64,000 nucleotides of DNA from Kribbella voronezhensis (GTDB lineage: Bacteria; Actinomycetota; Actinomycetes; Propionibacteriales; Kribbellaceae). Within the stretch, counting starts at the first letter, position 1; every line of letters starts with the position of its first letter. The notes beneath the pieces were generated by a model. The model had not been told where the DNA came from, did no database searches, and was given only the letters and a program-made list of their open reading frames with translations. Below, piece by piece: positions 16,870 through 24,334 of the stretch. The stretch spans positions 4,285,403 to 4,349,402 of the forward strand of contig NZ_SOCE01000001.1 of the NCBI RefSeq assembly GCF_004365175.1. The letters run 5' to 3'. Both the position numbers and the translations under genes were made by a program.

Positions 16870-17457
16870 TCAACCCTGCGGGCTCAGCGCTGTGAGGTGG
16901 GCGTCGAGCAGTGCTGTGAGCCGCTTGTGAGGGAACGCTCGCGGGTCGAAGAGCGCCTGTACTACGAGTCCGTGGGTGAACGCGGCGAGCCCTGCCACGA
17001 GGTCGTCCGGATCGCCTGCTGGTAGGTCGCCGTCGTCCTGCGCGTCGACGACGAGCGGCTTGAGTCGAGCCCGCCAGCGTTTGTAGCGGGCCTTCTCCAG
17101 TGCGTGGAGTTCGGGGTCCGCCAAGGCTGCGTCCCAGGAACTGACCCACACCCGGTTGATCTCCGTGCCCTCGGGGGTCAGCGGGAGGACCGCGGCCAGG
17201 GCGGACCGCAGCGCCTCCAGACCTCGCCCTTCGTACTCCGGAACGAGGGCCCGGGTATGCGTCTCCGCCAGCTCCAAGGCGTGCACGATCAGCGCCTGCT
17301 TGGAGGGGAAGTAGTGCGTCACCAGTCCGGTGGTCGCGCCCAGTTCGGCCGCCACCGCGCGCAGGGTGAGTCCACCGAACCCTGCCTCGGCCAGCACCCG
17401 CCAGACCGCGGCCGACACGTCGCGCCGCCTGGCCTCGTGATCGGTCTTCGCCGGCAT
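16870..17457 (-). CDS. TetR family regulator (BetI-like)
   Basis: 195 residues. The helix-turn-helix is LTLRAVAAELGATTGLVTHYFPSKQALI near the N-terminus, of the BetI-like type with the TGLVTHYF recognition helix. The C-terminal part (RVWVSSWDAALADPELHALEKARYKRWRARL) fits the TetR C-terminal domain that binds small ligands. A GGAGGTG Shine-Dalgarno sits ten bases before the ATG. It diverges from an acetyltransferase gene, and a near-perfect inverted repeat between them is its probable operator, so it likely represses itself and the neighbour. Confidence 0.9.
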   Translation of the reverse strand: MPAKTDHEARRRDVSAAVWRVLAEAGFGGLTLRAVAAELGATTGLVTHYFPSKQALIVHALELAETHTRALVPEYEGRGLEALRSALAAVLPLTPEGTEINRVWVSSWDAALADPELHALEKARYKRWRARLKPLVVDAQDDGDLPAGDPDDLVAGLAAFTHGLVVQALFDPRAFPHKRLTALLDAHLTALSPQG

Positions 17458-17487
17458 CCGCCGTCACCTCCTTGCGGGCTATAGTAC

Positions 17488-17509
17488 GTACCTAACGTTT
17501 GTTATGTAC
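17488..17509. promoter_or_regulatory. Probable TetR operator
   Basis: GTACCTAAC (17488-17496), a GTTT spacer, and GTTATGTAC (17501-17509) form a 9-bp inverted repeat with one mismatch, about 30 bases from the TetR start and 16 from the acetyltransferase start. It lies where it would block both promoters. It also covers an upstream ATG at 17504, which argues that the acetyltransferase starts at 17525 instead. Confidence 0.7.
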
Positions 17510-17524
17510 TTCGGGAGGCCGCTC

Positions 17525-18079
17525 ATGTTCACGTTCAAGATCACCGACGACGCCGAACTCCGGCCGCTCGAGCCGTGGCAGGCCGGTGAGTTCCTGGCGC
17601 ACGTCGACAAGGCCCGGAAGAACATCGAGCCGTACATCTCCTGGGCCGACCTGGTCGTCGACGAGGACGGGGCCAGGTCCTTCCTGCAGCGGTACGCCGA
17701 TCGCCAGGCGGCGGGCGAGGGCCGGATCTACGGCATCTGGCTGGCCGGCGAACTCGTCGGCGGGTTGCTGTTCCGGACCTTCGAGGTGGCCTGGGGCAGC
17801 TGTGAGATCGGGGTCTGGCTGTCGGCCGAGGCGGAGGGTCGCGGGCTGGTCACCCGGGCCACCCAACAGCTGATCGACTGGGCGATCGGCGTCCGCGGGA
17901 TGAACCGGGTGGAATGGCGCTGCGTACCGGACAACGCGCGCAGCGGCGCCGTCGCCAAGCGGCTCGGGATGACGCTCGAGGGCACTCTGCGGCAGGCCTT
18001 CCCCTATCGCGGCGAGATCCACGACGTGCAGATCTGGGCTCTGGTGCGCGACGAGTGGGAGCACCGGTCCTGGGCCTGA
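17525..18079 (+). CDS. GNAT family N-acetyltransferase (RimJ/RimL type)
   Basis: 184 residues. The start at ATG 17525 has GGGAGG six bases upstream. The protein has the RimJ/RimL-like fold: ELRPLEPWQAGEFLAHVDKAR at the N-terminus, CEIGVWLSAEAEGRGLVTRATQQLIDWA (the acetyl-CoA pyrophosphate loop is EAEGRGLVTR), and RVEWRCVPDNARSGAVAKRLGM before the C-terminal strand. Family members acetylate the N-terminus of ribosomal proteins or small amines. Control by the divergent TetR suggests a response to a small molecule rather than a ribosomal role. Confidence 0.88.
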   Translation: MFTFKITDDAELRPLEPWQAGEFLAHVDKARKNIEPYISWADLVVDEDGARSFLQRYADRQAAGEGRIYGIWLAGELVGGLLFRTFEVAWGSCEIGVWLSAEAEGRGLVTRATQQLIDWAIGVRGMNRVEWRCVPDNARSGAVAKRLGMTLEGTLRQAFPYRGEIHDVQIWALVRDEWEHRSWA

Positions 18080-18100
18080 CCCGGGGCATACTGGGGGATC

Positions 18101-18988
18101 GTGACTGGCCATCGGGGGATCAGGATCGCGGCACTCGTCGCGACGGCGTGCGTAGTACTGACAGGTTGCAGGGATTCACCGACCGCGACACCCACACCGG
18201 ACCGAACCTTTCCGGCCAGTACTACGCCAACGCAACCTAGTAAGCCTGGTGCTAGGCCAACGTCAACTGCTCCTAGTACGCCCAGTGTCAGGCCGGGGGA
18301 GTCGCACGGTGTGAGCCTGCTGCCGGTCGTGCAGCACGGGCCGCGGGACAAGCGGCGGATCGCGCTCACCTTCGACGCCGATCTCACCGCCCTGATGCGC
18401 ACCCGTCTCCAGCGCGGCAAGGTCCACTCGTACTACAACGAGGCCTTGATCAACGAGCTCCGGGCGATGAAGGTCCCAGCGACCCTGTTCCTCACCGGGA
18501 TGTGGATGGAGCAGTACCCGGACCGCACCCGCGAACTGGCGGCGGATCCGCTGTTCGAGCTCGGCACGCACACCTACGACCACCGCGGCTTCACCAAGCA
18601 CTGCTACACACTCGGCACGGTCCCGGCCGCCGAGATGCTCACCGACGTACGCCGGGCCATCGAGATCCTCGACAAGCTAGATGCGCACGCGACGAGGTGG
18701 TTCCGGTTCCCGGGCGGCTGCTACGACGGCACCGCGCTGCACGAACTCGCCCCCGCCGGGGTCACCGCGGTCGGCCTGGACGTGCCGGGCGCCGACGGGT
18801 TCGCGAAGTCGCCGAAGCCGGTCATCAAGCAAGTCCTCTCGCACGTCCAGAACGGCTCGATCGTCGTGCTGCACATGCACGGCGGCGACAACGCACCCTT
18901 CACGGACGAGGCGATCCCCGAGATCGTCCGCACTCTCCGCGCCCGCGGCTACACCCTCGTCACCGTCACCCAGCTGATGGCCGGCTGA
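18101..18988 (+). CDS. Polysaccharide deacetylase family lipoprotein
   Basis: 295 residues starting at GTG. A signal peptide ends in a lipobox VLTGC, followed by a Thr/Pro/Ser-rich linker of about 45 residues and a NodB-type catalytic domain. Motif 1 is TFDADL (the catalytic Asp and first metal ligand Asp), motif 2 is HTYDH (HxxxH metal ligands), motif 3 is RFPGGCYD, and the late motif is VVLHMHGG. It should remove N- or O-acetyl groups from cell-wall or surface polysaccharide on the outside of the membrane. It starts 22 bases after the acetyltransferase gene; a functional link is not evident. Confidence 0.9.
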   Translation: MTGHRGIRIAALVATACVVLTGCRDSPTATPTPDRTFPASTTPTQPSKPGARPTSTAPSTPSVRPGESHGVSLLPVVQHGPRDKRRIALTFDADLTALMRTRLQRGKVHSYYNEALINELRAMKVPATLFLTGMWMEQYPDRTRELAADPLFELGTHTYDHRGFTKHCYTLGTVPAAEMLTDVRRAIEILDKLDAHATRWFRFPGGCYDGTALHELAPAGVTAVGLDVPGADGFAKSPKPVIKQVLSHVQNGSIVVLHMHGGDNAPFTDEAIPEIVRTLRARGYTLVTVTQLMAG

Positions 18989-18992
18989 CACC

Positions 18993-19023
18993 CCCGCAGC
19001 GCCTGACCCGGCGAGCCTGCGGG
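18993..19023 (+). terminator. Stem-loop after the deacetylase gene
   Basis: CCCGCAG (18993-18999) pairs with CTGCGGG (19017-19023) around a 17-base loop, directly after the deacetylase stop at 18988. A second CCCG/CGGG pair follows. There is no long T-run, which is usual for actinobacterial terminators. Confidence 0.5.
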
Positions 19024-19081
19024 CAGCCCGTTTCGGCGGGTTGGTCGGTGTTGGCGAGCCGGCATGGCAGTCTGGGGGACC

Positions 19082-20443
19082 ATGACGACGATCCCCGACT
19101 CGCGCTCGCGGGGCCGGAGTCTGCGCAAGGGCGCGCTCGGGCTGCGCGCCTCCACCGCGATCGGGATGTCGTCGACCGCGCCGGCGTACTCGCTGGCCGT
19201 CTCCGTCGGGCTGCTCGCCGGGACGGTCGGCGCGGCCACTCCGCAGGTGCTCGCCGTCAGCGCGATCCCGGTGATCCTGATGGCGCTGTGCTTCCGGGAG
19301 CTGAACGCGGCCCAGCCGGACTGCGGTACGACGTTCCGCTGGACCGAGAAGGCGTTCGGCCGCGGGATCGGCCGGATGGTCGGCTGGACCACCGTGATGG
19401 CCTGCGTCCTGGTGATGGGGAACCTGGCCCAGGTCGCCTCCGTCTACACGTACGTGTTGTTCGGACTCGACGGTGCCGCTGACTCGCGGGTCGCCCAGGC
19501 CGGTCTCGGTGCGGTGTTCATCGCCGGGATGGCCGTCCTCGCGTACCGCGGCATCCGGATCGCCGCGTGGACCCAGTTGCTGCTGCTCGGCGTCGAACTG
19601 CTCGCGCTGCTGTGGTTCGCCGTCAACGCCTTCTGGGTGGCGGACTCCTTCACCATCCCGCCGGCCTCGACCACGAGCGAGGTGAGCTGGTCGACCGGCC
19701 TGCTGATCGCGGTGTTCCTCTACTGGGGCTGGGACTCGTCCTTCAGCGTCAACGAGGAGACGCGCGACCCCCGCCGTACGCCGGCCGTCGCAGCCCTTGC
19801 TGCGAACGTGATCCTGGTCGTCCTGTACGTCGTCGTCGCCTGGTCGGCGATCGCGTACGCCGGAACCGATGCGCTCGCGGACGTCTCGGACGGCGACTTC
19901 TTCTCGGTGCTGGCCGGCGACCTGCTCGGCACGGCCGGCGGCAAGCTGCTGCTCCTCGCGGTACTGGCGTCGGCACTCGCCTCGACGCAGACCACGATCC
20001 TGCCGACCGCGCGGACGATGCTGTCGATGGCCCGCCGGGACGCGTTCCCCGGGCAGTTCGCCCGGATCTCGGCGCGCTTCCAGACACCGAGCGTCGCCAC
20101 CTGGGTGTTCGCCGGAGTGAGCCTGCTGATCTATGTGGTGCTGGTGCTCACCTCGGACGCGGTGCTGGCCGACTCGGTCGGTGCGGTGTCCATCCTCGTC
20201 TCCCTGTACTACCTGGCGACCGCGCTCGCAGTACCGGTCTACTTCAGCGGTGAGATCCGCGGCCGGGTGCTGCAGCGAGTGGTCGTTCCGCTGCTGGCGA
20301 CGGCCGGGTTCGTCACCGTCCTGGTGCTCGCGGTCGCCAACGCGGCCACGGGTTCGCTGGTTGTGGTCGGTGTGACGATGGTGGTGGGCGCGATCATCAT
20401 GTACTCGATGAAGCCGCCCGCTGAGGGGGAGGCAAGCTCTTGA
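19082..20443 (+). CDS. APC family amino acid/amine permease
   Basis: About 453 residues with 12 predicted membrane helices. The start at ATG 19082 has GGGGGA just upstream; the GLRASTAIGMSSTAPAYSLAVSVGLL segment is the conserved first helix of the amino acid-polyamine-organocation family. The NEETRDPRRTPAVAALAANVILVVLYV motif between helices 6 and 7 is also typical. It is the first gene of an operon with a YgiB-like lipoprotein and a glutathionylspermidine-synthase-like enzyme, overlapping the next gene by four bases. That context suggests a polyamine, amino acid or small peptide amine as the substrate. Confidence 0.88.
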   Translation: MTTIPDSRSRGRSLRKGALGLRASTAIGMSSTAPAYSLAVSVGLLAGTVGAATPQVLAVSAIPVILMALCFRELNAAQPDCGTTFRWTEKAFGRGIGRMVGWTTVMACVLVMGNLAQVASVYTYVLFGLDGAADSRVAQAGLGAVFIAGMAVLAYRGIRIAAWTQLLLLGVELLALLWFAVNAFWVADSFTIPPASTTSEVSWSTGLLIAVFLYWGWDSSFSVNEETRDPRRTPAVAALAANVILVVLYVVVAWSAIAYAGTDALADVSDGDFFSVLAGDLLGTAGGKLLLLAVLASALASTQTTILPTARTMLSMARRDAFPGQFARISARFQTPSVATWVFAGVSLLIYVVLVLTSDAVLADSVGAVSILVSLYYLATALAVPVYFSGEIRGRVLQRVVVPLLATAGFVTVLVLAVANAATGSLVVVGVTMVVGAIIMYSMKPPAEGEASS

Positions 20444-20859
20444 CGGAACGCCGAAGGATGCGGAGTGCCGGGATCACGCTCGGCCTGACGGCCCTGGTCG
20501 CGGCCTCGCTGTCCGGCTGCTCCAGCGACGACGACCAGCCCGACTACGCCGCGATCTGCGTCGACCCGCAGACCCAGCAGCGCACCGAGGACGACAACTG
20601 CAAGGACGAACGCGAGTACCACGGGTCGGGTGCGGGATTCTTCTGGTTCTACATGGCCACCCGTGGTGGCGGGCTCGTGCCGCCGATCGGCGGGCGCTAC
20701 AACACCGGCCAAGGGACCTACACGATCCCCAGCTCACGCCCGGGCGGCAGCGGTTCGCCGACGATCAAGCGCGGCGGGCTGGACACCAAGGGCGGCGACA
20801 TCGGCAAGATCACCCGCGGTGGCTTCGGCAAGGCGGGCAAGGGAGGCTCCGGCGGCTGA
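20440..20859 (+). CDS. YgiB/DUF1190-like lipoprotein
   Basis: 139 residues starting at TTG, whose TGA-overlap with the permease stop implies coupling. The signal peptide ends in a lipobox ASLSGC. The mature part is short and hydrophilic, with CVDPQTQQRTEDDNCKDE, a Gly-rich middle and a C-terminal ITRGGFGKAGKGGSGG. The TRGGFG tail and Cys-rich acidic head resemble YgiB/DUF1190 lipoproteins, which in enterobacteria are encoded next to YgiC-type ATP-grasp ligases. The same partner gene follows here by a TGATG overlap, so I infer a shared envelope function. The exact role is unknown. Confidence 0.75.
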   Translation: MTERRRMRSAGITLGLTALVAASLSGCSSDDDQPDYAAICVDPQTQQRTEDDNCKDEREYHGSGAGFFWFYMATRGGGLVPPIGGRYNTGQGTYTIPSSRPGGSGSPTIKRGGLDTKGGDIGKITRGGFGKAGKGGSGG

Positions 20860-22079
20860 TGTGGCGGCACTCGATCCGGCCGCGACCCGGCTGGAAGGAC
20901 AAGGTCGTCGAGCAGGGCCTGGTGTTCCCGATGACGGACATGCCCGACGGCAGCGAACGCCCGTACTGGAACGAGAGCGCCTGGTACGAGGTGACGATGG
21001 ACGAGGTGCTGCACCTCGAGCGCGTCACCGAGGAGCTCTACGAGATGTGCAAGCACGCCGCCTCGGTGATGGTGACCAGGTTCAGTGACTCCCAACTCGG
21101 CCTGGCGTCCGGAACGCTGTCGCTGGTGGAGCAGTCGCTGAAACGCCAGGACCTGTCGGTGTACGCGCGGTTCGACCTGGCCTGGTCCGGGGTCGAGCCG
21201 AAGATGCTGGAGATCAACGGCGACACCCCGACCGGGCTGCTGGAGTCCGCGGTGATCCAGTGGAACTGGCTCGAGGACGTGTTCCCCGACGCCGACCAGT
21301 GGAACTCGGTGCACGATCGCCTGGTCAAGTGGTGGAGCGAACGGCGTACCGCGGGAGCCTTCCCAGGCAACGAGGCACACTTCTTCAACTCGGCGGCGGA
21401 GACGACCGGCGAGGAGGCGATGACGGTCGCCTACCTGCGCGACACCGCGGCGATGGCGGGGCTGGCGACGTACGGGCACGAGATCGAGGATCTGGGCTGG
21501 GAGTCGACGCAGCGCGCCTTCGTGGACTGGGGCGGGCGGAAGATCCGGACCGCGTTCAAGTTGTACCCGTGGGAGGACATGCTCGACGACGAGTTCGGCA
21601 AGTACATCCTGGCCGGCGTCGAGCGCGAACCCGTGCAGTGGATCGAGCCGATCTGGAAGACGATGCTGTCCACCAAGGCGATCCTGCCGGTGCTCTGGGA
21701 GCTCTACCCGGACCACCCGAACCTGCTGCCGGCGTACTTCGGCTCGCCCGGCGACCTGCTCGAATGGGTCGCCAAGCCGCTGCACGGTCGCGAGGGCAGC
21801 AACATCCGGATCCACACGATCACCGACCCCGACGACCACATCCAGTCGGGTCCGTACGACACGGACACGATGGTCTACCAGGAGTGGCACCCGCTGCCGT
21901 CGTACGAGGGGAACCGGGCCGTGATCGGCAGCTGGGTCGTCGACGGGGTCGCCGCCGGGATGATGGTGCGCGAATCCGACGGGCCGATCACCGACTACTA
22001 CGCCCGCTTCGTCCCGCACGCGATCGGCACCGAGGCGCGCCCGGACGAGGAAACGATCCGATCCTGGTTGAACTCCTAG
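20859..22079 (+). CDS. Glutathionylspermidine synthase-like ATP-grasp ligase (YgiC type)
   Basis: 406 residues, the length of YgiC/YjfC proteins, which correspond to the synthetase half of glutathionylspermidine synthase. Key segments are RFDLAWSGVEPKMLEINGDTPTGLLES (nucleotide and metal site, with the typical E-x-N-x-DTP), WESTQRAFVDWGGRKI, FKLYPWEDM, and KPLHGREGSNIRI near the C-terminus. The ATP-grasp fold forms an amide bond. Actinobacteria normally make mycothiol rather than glutathione, so the true substrate is unlikely to be glutathionylspermidine. It shares an operon with the YgiB-like lipoprotein and a permease. Confidence 0.85.
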   Translation: MWRHSIRPRPGWKDKVVEQGLVFPMTDMPDGSERPYWNESAWYEVTMDEVLHLERVTEELYEMCKHAASVMVTRFSDSQLGLASGTLSLVEQSLKRQDLSVYARFDLAWSGVEPKMLEINGDTPTGLLESAVIQWNWLEDVFPDADQWNSVHDRLVKWWSERRTAGAFPGNEAHFFNSAAETTGEEAMTVAYLRDTAAMAGLATYGHEIEDLGWESTQRAFVDWGGRKIRTAFKLYPWEDMLDDEFGKYILAGVEREPVQWIEPIWKTMLSTKAILPVLWELYPDHPNLLPAYFGSPGDLLEWVAKPLHGREGSNIRIHTITDPDDHIQSGPYDTDTMVYQEWHPLPSYEGNRAVIGSWVVDGVAAGMMVRESDGPITDYYARFVPHAIGTEARPDEETIRSWLNS

Positions 22080-22117
22080 CTTGAGGGGCACCCCAGAAGT
22101 AGGAAAGGCGGTGTCCC

Positions 22118-23644
22118 ATGAAGCTTGCTCAGCTGGCCATGGCCGGGGATGTGAACGCGCCCTGGAACGGGCACGACACCAGGGTCCTGATCGTCGCGGT
22201 GATCGGGATCGCGCTGATCGTCGCGTTGATCGTGGCGCTGAAGTTGCACGCGTTCCTCGCGCTGACGATCGGCGCGCTGTTCGTCGGGCTGGCCTCGGGG
22301 ATCGCGGCCGGCGGGGTGACCAAGTCGTACGAGAACGGGGTCGGCGGTGTCCTCGGGTACGTCGGGGTGCTGATCGCCCTCGGGGCGATGCTCGGCAAGC
22401 TGCTCGCGGACTCCGGCGGCGCCGACAAGGTGGTGGACACGCTGCTGCGCGGCCGGCCCGCCACGCTGCCCTGGAAGATGGCGCTGATCGCCGGGATCAT
22501 CGGGATCCCGATGTTCTTCGAGATCGGGCTGGTGCTGCTGATCCCGATCGTGATGCTCGCCGTCCGCCGGTCCGGGGGCAGGGCGATGCTGCTGGGGATT
22601 CCGGCGCTTGCCGGTCTGTCGGTGTTGCACGGGTTCGTGCCGCCGCACCCGGGGCCGCTGGCGGCGATCGGCATCCTGCAGGGAAATGTGGGGATCACGC
22701 TGGCACTCGGTCTGCTGGTCGCGATTCCGTCGGTGGCCGTGGCTGGACCGGTTTTTGCGCGCTTTGCCGCGCAGTGGGTGCCGATCGGTGCATCCGGCGC
22801 GGCCCTCGCGGTGACGAGCGGGACTCGCAGCGGTGGCGTTGGTGTCGGGGGTGGCGGTTCGGCCGGAGTGTCCCGCGTGCAGGACGGGCCGGTCCGGGGT
22901 CCCGGAGCAGCTGACGGCCTGGAGGAGGTGTCGGGCGCCGAGGAAGCCGGTACGGCGCAGGACCCGACGGCGACGAGGAGCCCGAGCTTCGCGTGGACCC
23001 TCGTCACCGTGTTGTCGCCGGTGGTGCTGATGCTGCTCAAGGCCGCCGCGGATGTCTGGATGAGCAAGGACGCGGCGCTCTACCCGTTCCTGGCGTTCAT
23101 CGGAGACCCCGTCGTCGCGCTGCTGATCGCCGTACTGCTCGCGATGTACACCTTCGGTACCGCGGTCGGCTTCACGGTCTCGGTGCTGAGCAAGAAGATC
23201 GGCGAGAGCCTCTTCCCGATCGTCGGGGTCCTGCTCATCGTCGGCGCCGGCGGCGGCTTCAAGCAGGTCCTCGTCGACGGCGGAACCGGTACGGCGATCG
23301 CGAAGATCGCCGTCGCCGCCAGCCTGTCCGCGTTGGTGCTCGGCTGGATCGTCGCGGTCCTGATCCGCCTCGCCACCGGCTCAGCGACGGTGGCAACCGT
23401 CACGGCCGCCGGCATCGTGGCGCCGTTGGCGGCCGGCCTGAACGACACCAACGTCGCCCTGGTCGTCCTGGCCATCGGCGCCGGCTCGCTGTTCTTCTCC
23501 CACGTCAACGACGCCGGCTTCTGGCTGGTCAAGGAGTACTTCGGCCTCACCGTCGGCGAAACCATCAAAACCTGGTCCGTGATGGAAACCATCATCTCCG
23601 TCATGGGCCTGGCCCTCACCCTCCTCCTCTCACTGATCTTCTAG
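22118..23644 (+). CDS. GntP family gluconate:H+ symporter
   Basis: 508 residues. It shows GntP family segments: LHAFLALTIGALFVGLASG, LGAMLGKLLADSGGADKV, GIPMFFEIGLVLLIPI, HGFVPPHPGPLAAIG and GSLFFSHVNDAGFWLVKEYFG. Family members import gluconate or related sugar acids with protons. A hydrophilic loop of roughly 60-70 residues rich in Gly, Ala, Ser and Glu (about residues 230-290) separates the two halves; it is longer than usual. No gluconate kinase is adjacent. Its stop shares the sequence CTAG with the stop of the convergent hicB gene. Confidence 0.92.
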   Translation: MKLAQLAMAGDVNAPWNGHDTRVLIVAVIGIALIVALIVALKLHAFLALTIGALFVGLASGIAAGGVTKSYENGVGGVLGYVGVLIALGAMLGKLLADSGGADKVVDTLLRGRPATLPWKMALIAGIIGIPMFFEIGLVLLIPIVMLAVRRSGGRAMLLGIPALAGLSVLHGFVPPHPGPLAAIGILQGNVGITLALGLLVAIPSVAVAGPVFARFAAQWVPIGASGAALAVTSGTRSGGVGVGGGGSAGVSRVQDGPVRGPGAADGLEEVSGAEEAGTAQDPTATRSPSFAWTLVTVLSPVVLMLLKAAADVWMSKDAALYPFLAFIGDPVVALLIAVLLAMYTFGTAVGFTVSVLSKKIGESLFPIVGVLLIVGAGGGFKQVLVDGGTGTAIAKIAVAASLSALVLGWIVAVLIRLATGSATVATVTAAGIVAPLAAGLNDTNVALVVLAIGAGSLFFSHVNDAGFWLVKEYFGLTVGETIKTWSVMETIISVMGLALTLLLSLIF

Positions 23645-24090
23645 GCGACTTGGCGGGGTACCTTCACCCGCGGAACGGCCTTCCTCGTCTTCGGATGATC
23701 GTTGGCGAGTTGCGATACGCGGCCCGGCGACACCTCGAGGATCGTCGCGGTGTCGCGGACCGAGAGACCGTCTCCTCGGAGCTTCCGCACCACCTGGCGC
23801 ATGTCGTCGGCAGCCCGGTCGACAGCGGCCTGGGCGTCCAGCATCCGCTGACGTACGGCGGCCGCTTCGACCTCGATGCCGCCAAGATCGGGCCGGACAT
23901 CGACGGTGTAGTCCTCAGGCTCGCCACCGAGCTCGGTCGCGAGATAGTCACGCGCCATCCGGTCGGCATCCGCCAGCGGCTGGCATTGCGTCACCCCGAC
24001 CCCGGCGACATGCAATTCCCACCCCTGAGCCCACCGCCGAGCTGTCACCTCGTACGTCTTCGTCACTTCAACCACCCTTTCGGCAAGCAC
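23641..24090 (-). CDS. hicB: HicB-like antitoxin with C-terminal HTH
   Basis: Up to 149 residues. The N-terminus has the HicB fold (VTARRWAQGWELHVAGVGVTQCQPLADADRMARDYLA) and the C-terminus has a helix-turn-helix (LRGDGLSVRDTATILEVSPGRVSQLAND). This fits an antitoxin that binds the toxin and autoregulates the promoter. The frame overlaps the end of hicA by 28 bases when started at 24090; a GTG start near 24066 would make the overlap minimal and is quite possible. It is the second gene of the pair and converges with the gluconate permease. Confidence 0.8.
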   Translation of the reverse strand: MLAERVVEVTKTYEVTARRWAQGWELHVAGVGVTQCQPLADADRMARDYLATELGGEPEDYTVDVRPDLGGIEVEAAAVRQRMLDAQAAVDRAADDMRQVVRKLRGDGLSVRDTATILEVSPGRVSQLANDHPKTRKAVPRVKVPRQVA

Positions 24091-24275
24091 GGCAGTCGCT
24101 GGATGGTCTGGCGGACCAGCCCTGGTGAGATGGTGGTTGTCTGGGTGAGCACAACCCGGTGACTCTCACCGCAACCACAGGTCCAGACCTCGTGATCACC
24201 TTTCCCCTGCCGCACTACACAGCCGTTCCGCCGCAGCGCTGCCGCCAGTACGCGATACTTCGCCGCCTTCACCAT
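24063..24275 (-). CDS. hicA: HicA-like mRNA interferase toxin
   Basis: 70 residues, the usual HicA size. It follows the HicA double-stranded-RNA-binding-like pattern: KYRVLAAALRRNGCVVRQGKGDHEVWTC, in which GDHE holds the catalytic His, then HRVVLTQTTTISPGLVRQTIQRL. HicA toxins cleave mRNA or tmRNA during translation. The paired antitoxin follows with an overlap. The ATG at 24275 has no Shine-Dalgarno but sits beside the inverted repeats at 24279-24323, suggesting a short-leader or leaderless transcript. Confidence 0.8.
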   Translation of the reverse strand: MVKAAKYRVLAAALRRNGCVVRQGKGDHEVWTCGCGESHRVVLTQTTTISPGLVRQTIQRLPCLPKGWLK

Positions 24276-24278
24276 GCA

Positions 24279-24323
24279 GGGTAATTTACCCCGGCTAAAT
24301 TCTCAATGTATAGCCGGGGTAAA
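24279..24323. promoter_or_regulatory. hicAB operator/promoter inverted repeats
   Basis: Two nested palindromes lie directly before hicA. GGGTAA (24279-24284) pairs with TTACCC (24286-24291). TTTACCCCGGCTA (24285-24297) pairs perfectly over 13 bases with TAGCCGGGGTAAA (24311-24323). The GGGTAA/TTACCC core occurs three times, as expected for cooperative HicB or HicAB binding. The large stem also follows the mannosidase stop (24335) and could terminate that operon, so the site may do both jobs. Confidence 0.7.
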
Positions 24324-24334
24324 ACGCTCTGGTG

